Shown: positions 8,801-17,076 of the stretch, piece by piece
Numbering within the stretch: the stretch's first letter is position 1
How the letters are laid out: each line of letters begins with the position of its first letter
Origin: Sphaerisporangium krabiense
GTDB taxonomy: Bacteria; Actinomycetota; Actinomycetes; Streptosporangiales; Streptosporangiaceae
Direction: 5' to 3'
Length of the DNA stretch: 64,000 nucleotides
Assembly: GCF_014200435.1 (NCBI RefSeq)
Contig: NZ_JACHBR010000001.1
Span: 1,240,001 to 1,304,000, forward strand
Notes under the pieces: generated by a model
What the model saw: only the letters and a program-made list of their open reading frames with translations
The model's database searches: none
Told to the model about the DNA's origin: nothing
Position numbers and translations under genes: made by a program

Positions 8801-9907
8801 ACGGCCACCTTCACCGACGAGTCGACGCAGGGGTGGCAGGAGGTCTACTTCGGCACGCCGTGGCCGGTGACCAAGGACACCACCTACGTCGCCTCCTACC
8901 ACGCGCCGAACGGCCACTACTCGGCCACGGGCAACGGGCTGGCCTCCCAGGTCAACGCCACCCCGCTGCGCGTGCTCGCCAGCTCGTCCAGCGGCGGCAA
9001 CGGCGTCTACAAGTACGGCGCGCGCTCGTTCCCGACCAGCTCGTGGGGCGCGACCAACTACTGGGTCGACGTGATGTTCACGAAGCTGGCGGACACGACG
9101 GCGCCGTACATCACCGGCAAGTCGCCCGACCACGGCGGCACCGGCGTGGCGACCGGCACCGCGGTGGCGGCGACGTTCAGCGAGGCGATCGCCGCGAACA
9201 CCGCCCAGATCACGGTGAAGAACGCCGCGAACCAGACGGTCGCGGGCACCCGGGCGCTCAACGAGGCGCGCACGATGCTCACCTTCACCCCGGACGCCGC
9301 GCTGGCGCAGAGCACGACCTACACCGTGTCGGTCACCGGCGCCAAGGACGACGACGGGAACACCATGACGGCGACGTCGTGGTCGTTCACGACCGGCGGC
9401 GCGGCGAGCTGCCCGTGTTCGATCTTCGCCAGCAACGCCGTGCCGAACAACCCGGCCGACGGCGACACCTCGGCGGTCGAGCTCGGCGTGAAGTTCACGG
9501 CCGAGATGGACGGCAAGGTGACCGGCGTCCGGTTCTACAAGGGCGCGGGCAACACCGGCACGCACGTCGGCAACCTGTGGAGCGCCACCGGCACTCCGCT
9601 GGCGAACGGCACCTTCCAGAACGAGACCGCCACCGGCTGGCAGACGCTGATCTTCGACCAGCCCGTGGACATCGTCGCCGGCCAGGTGTACGTGGCCTCC
9701 TACCTCGCGCCCAACGGGCACTACTCGGGCGACGGCGGCTTCTTCAACTCCGGGCCGTACGACAACTCGCCGCTGCACGCCGTGGCCAACGGCGGGCCGG
9801 CGGGCGGCAACGGCGTCTACCGGTACGGGGAGACCTCGGGCTTCCCGGCCTCCAGTTACAACGGCGCGAACTACTGGGTGGACGTTCTGTTCACTCCAGC
9901 GAGCTAA
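5840..9907 (+). CDS. Large secreted protein: dimethylformamidase-like domain plus three DUF4082 and two Ig-like modules
   Basis: I chose the TTG at 5840 because GGGAG lies 5 bases upstream and the product then begins with an ordinary Sec signal peptide (about 1-35, cleavage after APAQA); GTGs at 5711, 5795 and 5828 are in-frame alternatives. The 1355 residues comprise a domain like the N,N-dimethylformamidase large subunit (about 40-545), an Ig-like domain (about 555-650), then DUF4082, Big_5-like, DUF4082, Big_5-like, DUF4082. Each DUF4082 opens with a Cys-Pro-Cys motif (codons at 7793, 8606 and 9410) followed by Ser and a hydrophobic residue. The first domain keeps GHDEYW (6728-6745), matching the His-x-Glu iron ligands described for dimethylformamidase. 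It is probably an extracellular enzyme or adhesin tied to the surface polysaccharide; the substrate is unknown. Confidence 0.8.
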   Translation: MNSRHAARRFRAAISATLLTVAALLSAPAAPAQAMALCNPGSAGENKITCENLNTGTDKNVWDTNPHGTVEGYGDQMSVNLGQTINFKVRSTALNLQIDIYRMGYYQGKGARFITSVPATTSVSRNQPGCPENTTTGEVACNWGNVANWTVPSTAVSGIYFAHVIRTDTNDDTHIVFVVRDDASTADLLFRTSDSTWQAYNSWGDIPATEDNPYKVKNSLYRGDSVAAPGRAVKVSYNRPFNTRESTPWGRDFVFANEYPMVRWLEANGYDVTYQSSLDAARAPSALLNHKTLMSVGHDEYWSGEERTAFENARDHGVNLAFFSGNEVYWKTRWENSYRTLVSYKETHANAKIDPMPKVWTGTWRDTRFSKPNLPDDVAADGGRPENSLTGTLFTVNCTVKNDGCPAIPLTVPAADGKMRFWRGTSVANQVSGSQSIPGLVGYEWDEDIDNGVRPGGLVPLSTTTAVADEVLIDYGTNVAQKSATHRMTMYRAESGALVFGAGTVQWTWGLDDEHDSYSENGFADGRIKQATVNLFADMGVQPKSLQSGSLATKSTDTTAPTVTLTAPVANATLNNGATVTVSGTAADVGGQVGGVEVSTDGGTTWHPATGRTAWTYSWKVTGVGATTIKVRAGDDSGNIGAEASRNVTVECPCSLFPSSAVPKNPAENDSSPLEAGVRFTSSTNGYLTGIKFYKGTGNTGTHTGTLWSDTGDVLATGQFKNETATGWQKLTFDSPVYITANTPYVASYFAPNGHYAADSDFFRYEKLVNEPLTAPKTIETAPNGVYRSGEGFPTQTFNGGNYYVDVVFTVKDVYPPAATSVTPVPGSSSVPTTVQPKITFGEPIKTGTATFTLKDQTQASVAGNVSLDATRKTLTFVPTAPLAAGEKFTVTVSGAEDDAGNVMATPYTFTFTTAKAFAAGVCPCSVWPDVTVPAEPSVNDSAGVEVGVKFQTTSDGFIEGIRFYKGPGNTGTHTGTLWSGTGQELTTATFTDESTQGWQEVYFGTPWPVTKDTTYVASYHAPNGHYSATGNGLASQVNATPLRVLASSSSGGNGVYKYGARSFPTSSWGATNYWVDVMFTKLADTTAPYITGKSPDHGGTGVATGTAVAATFSEAIAANTAQITVKNAANQTVAGTRALNEARTMLTFTPDAALAQSTTYTVSVTGAKDDDGNTMTATSWSFTTGGAASCPCSIFASNAVPNNPADGDTSAVELGVKFTAEMDGKVTGVRFYKGAGNTGTHVGNLWSATGTPLANGTFQNETATGWQTLIFDQPVDIVAGQVYVASYLAPNGHYSGDGGFFNSGPYDNSPLHAVANGGPAGGNGVYRYGETSGFPASSYNGANYWVDVLFTPAS

Positions 9908-9915
9908 TCACGTCA

Positions 9916-9957
9916 CCCGCGTGCGGTTCGCTCGTCCTCGGGCGGGCCGCACGCGGG
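9916..9957 (+). terminator. Hairpin terminator after the large DUF4082 protein
   Basis: Perfect 11-bp arms CCCGCGTGCGG (9916-9926) and CCGCACGCGGG (9947-9957) enclose a 20-base loop, starting 8 bp after the stop codon. It separates this gene from the operon beginning at 9986, although a GC hairpin without a T run may leak. Confidence 0.6.
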
Positions 9958-9985
9958 CGGCCCAGCGGTACGAGAGGAGATCCGC

Positions 9986-11023
9986 GTGACATCGATCGGC
10001 CTTGCCGTCATCGGGGCGGGCTATTGGGGACCCAACCTGGTGCGCAACGCCATGGCCACCCCGGAGCTGCGCCTGGAGTGGCTGTGCGACCTCGATGAGG
10101 ACCGCGCGAAGGCGGTCCTCGGCCGCTACACCACGGTGAGGCCGACCACATCCGTGGAGCGGGTGCTCGCCGACCCGGCGGTGGAGGCCGTGGCGATCGC
10201 CACCCCGGCGCGCACGCATTTCGACCTGGTGCGGGCCGCCCTGGACGCGGGCAAGCACGTGCTGGTCGAGAAGCCCCTCACCCCGACCCACGCCGAGGGC
10301 GCCAAGCTGGTGGCCCTGGCCGAGGAGCGGAACCGGGTGCTCATGCTCGACCACACCTTCTGCTACACGCCGGTGGTCCGCAAGATCCGCGACCTGATCG
10401 CCACGGGCGAGCTCGGCGACGTGCAGTTCGTCGACTCGGTGCGCATCAACCTGGGCCTGGTCCAGCCGGACGTGGACGTCCTGTGGGACCTGGCGCCGCA
10501 CGACCTGTCGATCCTCGACTTCGTGCTGCCCGAAGGGGTCTCCCCGGTGGCCGTCGCCGCGCAGAGCTCCGACCCGATCGGCGCCGGCAAGCCGTGCCTG
10601 GCCTACCTGACCGTGTGGCTGTCCTCGGGCGCCATCGCGCACGTCCACGTGAACTGGCTCAGCCCGACCAAGATCCGCACCACCGTGATCGGCGGCTCGC
10701 GCCGCACGATCGTGTGGGACGACGTCAACCCGGCCCAGCGCCTCGCCGTGTACGACAGGGGGGTGGACCTTTCGGCCGTAGGGGAGGACGAGCGAAGGGC
10801 GGCCCTCATCTCCTATCGAACCGGTGACGTCGTCGTACCCGCCCTGCCCGAGCGCGAGGCGCTGCGCGGGGTGATGAGCGAGTTCGCGGCCTCGATCACC
10901 GAGGGCCGCGCTCCCCTGACCGACGGGAAGGCGGGGCTGCGTGTGCTCGCTCTCCTGGAAGCGGCGGGGCAAAGCATCCAAAATGACGGCAGACGAATCG
11001 ACCTTGGGGGATCCACCCGATGA
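9986..11023 (+). CDS. Gfo/Idh/MocA family NAD(P)-dependent sugar oxidoreductase
   Basis: A 345-residue oxidoreductase with an N-terminal Rossmann fold (GAGYWGPNLVRN, about 9-20), the family signature VLVEKPLT with its catalytic Lys, and DLAPHDLSIL in the C-terminal domain. Such enzymes oxidise a sugar-nucleotide hydroxyl to a ketone, for example WlbA at C3 of UDP-GlcNAcA. In this operon it precedes two PLP aminotransferases and an acyltransferase, which together would make an acylated amino sugar. The GTG start has a good GAGAGGAG site. It overlaps the next gene by ATGA. Confidence 0.85.
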   Translation: MTSIGLAVIGAGYWGPNLVRNAMATPELRLEWLCDLDEDRAKAVLGRYTTVRPTTSVERVLADPAVEAVAIATPARTHFDLVRAALDAGKHVLVEKPLTPTHAEGAKLVALAEERNRVLMLDHTFCYTPVVRKIRDLIATGELGDVQFVDSVRINLGLVQPDVDVLWDLAPHDLSILDFVLPEGVSPVAVAAQSSDPIGAGKPCLAYLTVWLSSGAIAHVHVNWLSPTKIRTTVIGGSRRTIVWDDVNPAQRLAVYDRGVDLSAVGEDERRAALISYRTGDVVVPALPEREALRGVMSEFAASITEGRAPLTDGKAGLRVLALLEAAGQSIQNDGRRIDLGGSTR

Positions 11024-11988
11024 TCAAGAACAGCCGCTGCCTGGTGACCGGGGGCGCGGGGACGATCGGCTCGACGATCGTCGACCAGCTCCTCGCCGCG
11101 GGCGCGGACGAGGTCGTCGTGCTCGACAACTTCGTCCGGGGCCGCCGGGCCAACCTCGCCGCCGCCGAGGCGGTCGCCGAGGGGCGCCTGCGCGTGGTCG
11201 AGGGCGACATCCGTGACACCGCGCTGGTCCGCCAGGTCACCAAGGGCATGGACGTGGTCTTCCACCAGGCCGCCATCCGCATCACCCAGTGCGCCGAGGA
11301 GCCCCGCCTGGCCCTGGAGGTCCTGGTCGACGGCACCTACGAGGTCGTCGAGGCCGCGGCGGACGCGGGCGTGCGCAAGGTCGTCGCCGCATCCTCCGCC
11401 TCGGTGTACGGCCTGGCCACCGAGTTCCCCACCCGCGAGGACCACCACCCGTACGACAACGACACCCTGTACGGGGCCGCCAAGACGTTCAACGAGGGCC
11501 TGCTGCGCAGCTTCAAGGCCATGCGCGGGCTCGACTACGTGGCGCTGCGGTACTTCAACGTGTACGGCCCGCGCATGGACATCCACGGCCTCTACACCGA
11601 GGTGCTGATCCGCTGGATGGAGCGCATCGAGAACGGCCAGGCCCCGCTGATCCTCGGCGACGGCCTGCAGACCATGGACTTCGTCTACACCGAGGACATC
11701 GCCCGCGCCAACCTGCTGGCCGCGGCGAGCGACGCCACCGACCAGGTGTTCAACATCGCCAGCTCCACCGAGACCAGCCTGCGCGAGCTGGCCGAGACGC
11801 TGATGTCGGTCATGGGACGCTCCGACCTCGGCCTGGAGTTCGGCCCCGCCCGCGCGGTGAACGGCGTCACCCGCCGCCTCGCCGACGTGGGCGCCGCCGC
11901 CGAGCGGCTCGGCTGGAAGGCCGAGGTCGACCTGGAAGAGGGCCTGCGCCGCCTCGTGGCATGGTGGCGCGCCGAGAAGTCCCGGTGA
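11020..11988 (+). CDS. NAD-dependent sugar-nucleotide epimerase/dehydratase (extended SDR)
   Basis: A 322-residue extended SDR of the UDP-glucose 4-epimerase type. Visible features are GGAGTIGSTIVDQL (dinucleotide binding), ASSASVYG with the catalytic Ser, YGAAK (Tyr-x-x-x-Lys) and RYFNVYGPRMD. It probably epimerises or dehydrates a nucleotide sugar for the polysaccharide; the exact substrate is not readable. It is joined to both neighbours by overlapping stop and start codons (ATGA before, GTGA after), so it is translationally coupled. Confidence 0.82.
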   Translation: MIKNSRCLVTGGAGTIGSTIVDQLLAAGADEVVVLDNFVRGRRANLAAAEAVAEGRLRVVEGDIRDTALVRQVTKGMDVVFHQAAIRITQCAEEPRLALEVLVDGTYEVVEAAADAGVRKVVAASSASVYGLATEFPTREDHHPYDNDTLYGAAKTFNEGLLRSFKAMRGLDYVALRYFNVYGPRMDIHGLYTEVLIRWMERIENGQAPLILGDGLQTMDFVYTEDIARANLLAAASDATDQVFNIASSTETSLRELAETLMSVMGRSDLGLEFGPARAVNGVTRRLADVGAAAERLGWKAEVDLEEGLRRLVAWWRAEKSR

Positions 11989-13145
11989 ACGGCGCGATCG
12001 TCTACGCGGGAGGCACGCGCTACGACGGCGTGAGCGGCACGGACCGGCACGTGGCCGACCGGCTGAGCGCGTACGCGGACGTCCTGTACGTCGATCCGCC
12101 CCGGCCGCTGCGCTCGGGCCTGCGCGACCCGGAGACCGGGAAGGCGGGCCACGTGCTGCGGCAGGCCGGGCCGCGGCTGTGGCGGCTGAGCCCGGTGGCG
12201 CCGCCCGCCGCCTACCGTCCGGGCGTGGACCGCGTCACCGCGGCCCTGGCCCGGCGCGCGGTGCGCGCGGCCGCCCGCGAGGCCGGCCTCGGCATCGGCG
12301 CCGTCGTCGTCGCGGGCACGACCGACCTGATGGACGTCCGGCGCGGCGCCCGCACCGTGCGCTTCGTCACCGACGACCTGGTGGCGGGGGCCTCGCTCAT
12401 CCGCATGTCGGCGGCTCGGCTGGAGCAGTCCGAGCGCCGCATGACGCGGCGCGCGAGCGAGGTCGTCGTGGTCTCCCCCGGCCTGGCCGAACGGGTGGCG
12501 CTCATGGGCCGCACGGCGACGCTCGTCCCCAACGGGTGCGACGTGGCGGCGTACGCCGCCGTCGACGACGCGCCGCACCCCGCCGACCTGCCCGCCGACC
12601 TGGCCGCCACCCCGGTCGCGGGCTTCGTCGGCCACATCAACGCGCGCATCGACATCGCGCTGCTGGAGGCCGTCGCCGACACCGGGGCCCCGCTGGTGCT
12701 GGTCGGGCCGCGCGTCGGCGAGTACGAGCCCGAGCGCTGGCCCGCGCTCGTCGGACGGGCCAACGTCCACTGGGTGGGGCGCAAACCCTACGAGGAGCTG
12801 CCGTCGTACCTGCGGCTCATCGACGTCGGCCTCACCCCCTACGCCGACTCGGAGTTCAACCGGGCGAGCTTCCCGCTGAAGACGCTCGAATACCTGGCGG
12901 CCGGGCGCGGGGTCGTCTCCACCGACCTTCCCGCCACCACGTGGCTGGAGGCCGGGCCGCTGATCCCGGTCGCCCGCGGCGCGGCGGAGTTCGCCGCGAC
13001 CGTCACCGCGCAGCTGCGCGTCGCGCGCACGCCCGCGCTCGCCGAGCGGCGGCGGGCGTTCGCGGCGCGGCACGACTGGAACGAACGGGTCCGCCTGCTG
13101 GCGGACCTCCTCGGAATCGACATCAGGGAGGTGGCCGGGCGATGA
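11985..13145 (+). CDS. GT-B glycosyltransferase (family 4-like)
   Basis: A 386-residue cytosolic glycosyltransferase. The start is the GTG of a GTGA overlap with the epimerase and gives MNGAIVYAGGTRYDGVSGTD, a glycine-rich acceptor-side loop. The C-terminal half contains VAGFVGHINARID and FPLKTLEYLAAGRGVVSTDLP, the nucleotide-sugar-binding region with the family Glu residues. It should add one sugar during repeat-unit assembly. It overlaps the following aminotransferase gene by ATGA. Confidence 0.8.
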   Translation: MNGAIVYAGGTRYDGVSGTDRHVADRLSAYADVLYVDPPRPLRSGLRDPETGKAGHVLRQAGPRLWRLSPVAPPAAYRPGVDRVTAALARRAVRAAAREAGLGIGAVVVAGTTDLMDVRRGARTVRFVTDDLVAGASLIRMSAARLEQSERRMTRRASEVVVVSPGLAERVALMGRTATLVPNGCDVAAYAAVDDAPHPADLPADLAATPVAGFVGHINARIDIALLEAVADTGAPLVLVGPRVGEYEPERWPALVGRANVHWVGRKPYEELPSYLRLIDVGLTPYADSEFNRASFPLKTLEYLAAGRGVVSTDLPATTWLEAGPLIPVARGAAEFAATVTAQLRVARTPALAERRRAFAARHDWNERVRLLADLLGIDIREVAGR

Positions 13146-14266
13146 TCCCGGTGATGCGGCCGTGGTTCGGCCCGGAGGAGCAGGCGGCCGTCGGCGAGGT
13201 CATCGCCTCGGGCTGGGTCGCCCAGGGGCCGAGGGTCGCCGAGTTCGAGCGCAGGTTCGCCGCGAGCGTCCAGGCGGGTCACGGCGTCGCCGCCTCGTCC
13301 TGCACGACGGCGCTCCACCTCGCCCTGGTGCTCGCCGGCATCGGCCCCGGCGACGAGGTCGTGGTGCCGTCGCTGTCGTTCATCGCGACCGCCAACGTCG
13401 TCAGGTACGTCGGCGCCACCCCGGTGTTCGCCGACATCGACCCGGCGACCGGCAACCTCACCGCCAAGACCGTCGAGGCCGCCCGCACCCCGAGCACCCG
13501 CGCGGCGATCGTCGTCCACCAGGGCGGCCTGCCCGCCGACGTCGAGGAGATCCGCGCCGCCCACGAGGGCCTCCTGCTCATCGAGGACGCCGCCTGCGCG
13601 GCCGGGTCCACCTACCGCGGCCGGCCGGTCGGCGCGGGCGCGCACCTGGCGGCCTGGTCCTTCCACCCGCGCAAGCTGCTCACCACCGGCGAGGGCGGCA
13701 TGCTCACCACCGACGACCCCGAGGTCGCCGCGCGGGCGCGGCGGCTGCGCGAGCACGGCATGAGCGTCAGCGCGGCCGACCGGCACGCCTCCGGCTCCAC
13801 GGCACCCGAGCAGTACACCGAGGTCGGCTACAACTACCGGATGACCGACCTGCAGGCGGCCGTCGGGCTCGTGCAGCTCGACAGGCTGCCCGAGATGGTC
13901 GCCCGCCGCCGGGCCCTCGCCGCGCGCTACATGAACTTCCTGGGCGGCATCCCCGGGCTGACCATGGCGCGCGACCCCGAGTACGGCACCGGCAACTTCC
14001 AGTCCTTCTGGATCGCCCTGCCCGAGGACTTCCCCATGAACCGGGGCGAACTGCTGGACTTCCTCGCCGCGCGCGGCGTCTCCGCCCGGCGCGGCATCAT
14101 GGCCGCCCACCTGGAGCCCGCCTACGCCGGCACCGGCGCCTGGGATCTGCCTGCCACCGAGTGGCTGACGGCCAACTCGCTGATCCTGCCGCTGTACCAC
14201 AGCATGACCGACGCCGAGCACGACCAGGTCGTGGAGGCGATCCACGCCGCCGCCGCGGGCGGCTGA
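13142..14266 (+). CDS. DegT/DnrJ/EryC1/StrS-family PLP sugar aminotransferase (first copy)
   Basis: A 374-residue aminotransferase converting a keto-sugar nucleotide to an amino sugar. The PLP lysine is K178 in WSFHPRKLLTTGEGG, and the phosphate-binding SSCTTALHLAL and IEDAACAAGS segments (PLP-ring Asp) are present. It starts in an ATGA overlap. It differs clearly from the second family member at 17740, so two different amino sugars, or two steps, are likely. The Gfo/Idh oxidoreductase upstream could supply the ketone. Confidence 0.87.
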   Translation: MIPVMRPWFGPEEQAAVGEVIASGWVAQGPRVAEFERRFAASVQAGHGVAASSCTTALHLALVLAGIGPGDEVVVPSLSFIATANVVRYVGATPVFADIDPATGNLTAKTVEAARTPSTRAAIVVHQGGLPADVEEIRAAHEGLLLIEDAACAAGSTYRGRPVGAGAHLAAWSFHPRKLLTTGEGGMLTTDDPEVAARARRLREHGMSVSAADRHASGSTAPEQYTEVGYNYRMTDLQAAVGLVQLDRLPEMVARRRALAARYMNFLGGIPGLTMARDPEYGTGNFQSFWIALPEDFPMNRGELLDFLAARGVSARRGIMAAHLEPAYAGTGAWDLPATEWLTANSLILPLYHSMTDAEHDQVVEAIHAAAAGG

Positions 14267-14268
14267 CC

Positions 14269-15480
14269 GTGCGCGTCCTGGTGTACCCGCACGCCATGGA
14301 GGTCGGCGGCAGCCAGCTCAACGCCATCGAGCTCGGCGCCGCCGTCCAGGCGATGGGCCACGAGGTCGCCGTCATCGGCGAGCCCGGCCCGCTGGTCGAG
14401 TACGTCCACAAGGCCGGCCTCGAACACCTGCCGCTGGACCCGGGGCGGCGCCGTCCGTCCATGACCACGGTGCGCATGCTGCGCGACCTGTCGGCGCGGC
14501 GCGGGCTCGACGTCATCCACGGGTACGAGTGGCCGCCCGGCGTGGAGGCGTTCTACGCGGGCCTGCGCGGCCCCGCCGCCGCGGTCTGCACGATCATGTC
14601 GATGGCGGTGGCGCCGTTCCTGCCGTCCTCGCTGCCGCTGGTCGTCGGCACCCGCGAGATCCAGGAACAGGCCGCACCCGGACGGCGGCACGTCCACCTC
14701 ATCGAGCCGCCCGTCGACGTCGCCGCCAACGCCCCCGGCCACCCGGCCGGCGAGTTCCGCCGCGAGTTCGGCCTGGAGGAAGGGCCCTTCGACCTCGTCG
14801 TGGTGAGCCGTCTCGCGCCGGAGCTGAAGCTCGAAGGCATCCTCACCGCCGTGGACGTCGTCGGCAGGCTCGCCGCCGAGCTGGACATCCGGCTCATCCT
14901 CGTCGGCGACGGCGCGGCCCGCGCCCAGGTGGAGGAGCGCGCCGCCGCCGCCAACGCCGCCGCCGGCCGCCGCGTCGTCGTGCTCACCGGCCAGATCCTC
15001 GACCCCCGGCCCGCGTACGCGGCCGCCACGGCGTGCCTGGCCATGGGAGGGTCGGCGCTGCGCTCGCTCGCGTTCGCCAAGCCGCTCATCGTGCAGGGCG
15101 AGGTGGGCTTCTTCGAGCTCCTCACCCCCGAGACCGAGAAGATCTTCCTCAAGCAGGGCTGGTACGGCATCGGCCGCGCCCCCGAGGACGGCGCCCCGAA
15201 GCTGGAGAGCATGCTGCGCGGCCTCTACGCGAGCCCCGGGCTGCGGCGCGAGCTCGGCGAGTACGGCAGACGCCTGGTCGTCGAGCGCTTCAGCCTGGAG
15301 CGGGCCGCGCGCGTCCAGCTCTCCATCTACGAGCAGGCGGTCAGCGAGCGGCTCGCCGCCGTGGACGCCGTCGGCACCGCCGCCGGGGTGCTGCGCTACA
15401 AGCTGCGCCGCAAGTACGAGCGCTGGCGCGGCACCCACGCCCAGGACGACTTCAACGCCGTGGCGCGGAGGCCCCGGTGA
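14269..15480 (+). CDS. GT-B glycosyltransferase
   Basis: A 403-residue protein with an N-terminal EVGGSQLNAIELGAA loop typical of family 4 enzymes, and a C-terminal half with VVVSRLAPELKLEGI and LILVGDG, the donor-binding GT-B fold. The tail is basic (RYKLRRKYERWRG) and may touch the membrane. GTG starts 2 bp after the preceding TGA. The flippase follows after 43 bp, so this is one of the cytosolic sugar-adding steps before export. Confidence 0.78.
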   Translation: MRVLVYPHAMEVGGSQLNAIELGAAVQAMGHEVAVIGEPGPLVEYVHKAGLEHLPLDPGRRRPSMTTVRMLRDLSARRGLDVIHGYEWPPGVEAFYAGLRGPAAAVCTIMSMAVAPFLPSSLPLVVGTREIQEQAAPGRRHVHLIEPPVDVAANAPGHPAGEFRREFGLEEGPFDLVVVSRLAPELKLEGILTAVDVVGRLAAELDIRLILVGDGAARAQVEERAAAANAAAGRRVVVLTGQILDPRPAYAAATACLAMGGSALRSLAFAKPLIVQGEVGFFELLTPETEKIFLKQGWYGIGRAPEDGAPKLESMLRGLYASPGLRRELGEYGRRLVVERFSLERAARVQLSIYEQAVSERLAAVDAVGTAAGVLRYKLRRKYERWRGTHAQDDFNAVARRPR

Positions 15481-15523
15481 CCGATCTGGTTCCCAGGTCC
15501 GCCGCCGGCGGTGGGAGGGCCGC

Positions 15524-16996
15524 GTGACCGACCTCGACCCCGGATCCGGCCCTCCCGCTCAGGCCCCGGCGGACTCCTCTTCGCTGCGGGCCAGGGCGGG
15601 CAAGGCGCTCGGGTTCAGCTTCCTCAGCACCATCGCCGCGCGCCTCGGCACGCTCGCCATCGGCATCACGCTCGCGCGCGTGCTCGGGCCGCACGAGTTC
15701 GGCACGTTCGCGGTCGCGCTCGTCGCGCTGCTCGCCATGCTGAGCATCAACGAGCTCGGTGTCAGCCTCGCCATCGTCCGCTGGCCCGACGAGCCGCGCG
15801 GGATCATCCCGACCGTCGCCACGCTGTCGGCCGGGTTCAGCGTGCTGGTGTGCGGCGCGTTCATGCTCGCCGCGCCCGCGTTCGCCGAGGCCATGGGCAA
15901 CCCCGCCGCCACCGGGCCCGTCCGGGTGCTCTCGCTCAGCGTCCTCATCAACGGCCTGGTGGCGACGTCCGCGGCGGTGATCCAGCGGCGCTTCCTGCAG
16001 GGCCGCAAGATGATCGCCGACCAGGTGGACAACTGGCTCGGCGCGCTCGTGTCCCTGGGCCTGGCGCTGACCGGCTGGGGCGCGATGAGCCTGGCCATCG
16101 GCCGGGTCGCCGGGTCGCTGGCCGGCGGGGCGCTGCTGATCCGCTTCTCGCCCGAACGGCTGCGGTTCGGCTTCGACCGGGAGGTGGCCCGGCGGCTGCT
16201 GTCGTTCGGCGTGCCGCTCGCCGGGTCGTCCCTGCTGGTCTTCGCCGTCGGGTACGCCGACCAGCTCGTCATCGGCCACCTGCTCGGGTCCACGGCCCTC
16301 GGTTTCTACGTGCTGGCCGTGAACCTGTCGGGATGGCCGGTCGCGGTGTTCTCGCAGCCGGTGCGCGCGGTGGCGCCCGCCGCGTTCGCCCGCCTCCAGC
16401 ACGACCGTCCGACGCTGAACCGGTCGTTCGTCGCGGTCGCCGGGCTGCTCGTCGGGCTCACCCTGCCGATCTGCCTGCTGCTCAGCGGCGCCGCGCCCTC
16501 CGTCATCCGCTTCGTGTACGGGCCGGAGTGGGAGCCGGCGGCCGTCGCCCTGGCCGGGCTCGGCGTGCTCGCCGGGCTGCGCATCTTCTTCGAGCTGGTC
16601 TACGACTACCTGGTCGTCCTCGAACGCTCCCGCGCGGTGCTCGCCGTCCAGGCCCTGTGGCTGGTCGTGCTGGTCCCCGCCATGTGGATCGGCGTGAGCA
16701 GGGACGGGCTGCGCGGCGCGGCCGTCGCGCTGGTCGCGGTCGCGGCGGTCGTCGTCCTGCCCACCTACCTGGGGCAGTTGCGCGGCTCCGGGGTCGGCCT
16801 CATGGACCTCGCCGCCAACCTCTGGCAGGCGGTGCTCGCCGCGCTCGCCGTCGGGGCCGCGGCGGTCCTCGCGGTGCGCACCCTCTCGCCCGACCTGGTG
16901 GTGCTCGCCGCCGCAGGACTGTTCGCGGTGCTCGTCGTCGGGGCGTACGGCTACCGCAGGCGCGGCGTGCTGCGCGCCGTCAAGGAGACGTCATGA
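15524..16996 (+). CDS. Wzx-type polysaccharide flippase (MOP superfamily)
   Basis: A 490-residue polytopic membrane protein with about 12-14 hydrophobic helices. The N-terminal segment (KALGFSFLSTIAARLGTLAIGITLARVLGP, split here as family signature) and the FYVLAVNLSGWP region fit the Wzx/RfbX/PST family. It should flip undecaprenyl-linked repeat units to the outer face for polymerisation by the Wzy-like protein at 30761. A GGGAGGG site precedes the GTG start. Its stop overlaps a tiny ORF that bridges to the next gene. Confidence 0.85.
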   Translation: MTDLDPGSGPPAQAPADSSSLRARAGKALGFSFLSTIAARLGTLAIGITLARVLGPHEFGTFAVALVALLAMLSINELGVSLAIVRWPDEPRGIIPTVATLSAGFSVLVCGAFMLAAPAFAEAMGNPAATGPVRVLSLSVLINGLVATSAAVIQRRFLQGRKMIADQVDNWLGALVSLGLALTGWGAMSLAIGRVAGSLAGGALLIRFSPERLRFGFDREVARRLLSFGVPLAGSSLLVFAVGYADQLVIGHLLGSTALGFYVLAVNLSGWPVAVFSQPVRAVAPAAFARLQHDRPTLNRSFVAVAGLLVGLTLPICLLLSGAAPSVIRFVYGPEWEPAAVALAGLGVLAGLRIFFELVYDYLVVLERSRAVLAVQALWLVVLVPAMWIGVSRDGLRGAAVALVAVAAVVVLPTYLGQLRGSGVGLMDLAANLWQAVLAALAVGAAAVLAVRTLSPDLVVLAAAGLFAVLVVGAYGYRRRGVLRAVKETS

Positions 16997-17076
16997 CCGC
17001 CGCCCCGCGCGCACGCTCGCGTCCCGGCCTGGGAGGATTCGTGCCGGGCCGCACCACTTCGAAGGAGCTCCGATGA
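16993..17076 (+). CDS. Possible 27-codon bridging ORF
   Basis: An ATG overlaps the flippase stop in an ATGA, and the ORF ends in a TGA that overlaps the ATG of the acyltransferase in a second ATGA. The peptide (MTAAPRARSRPGL then GGFVPGRTTSKELR) is basic and has no recognised domain. The exact fit at both ends suggests it may carry ribosomes from one gene to the next, but the acyltransferase also has its own GGAG site inside this ORF. It may be chance. Confidence 0.3.
   Translation: MTAAPRARSRPGLGGFVPGRTTSKELR

Noticed and set aside
5882-9778. A 1298-codon open frame on the minus strand opposite the large DUF4082 gene
   Set aside because: It is the antisense shadow of a high-GC gene: it is packed with Arg, Gly, Val and Ala, repeats where the DUF4082 modules repeat, and shows no domain. 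The plus-strand frame has a signal peptide and recognisable domains.
77-9907. A dimethylformamide degradation pathway made of formamidase, amide channel and the dimethylformamidase-like protein
   Set aside because: The dimethylformamidase-like domain is in an exported, multi-module protein among polysaccharide genes, no small subunit gene is present, and two other genes and two terminators separate it from formamidase.
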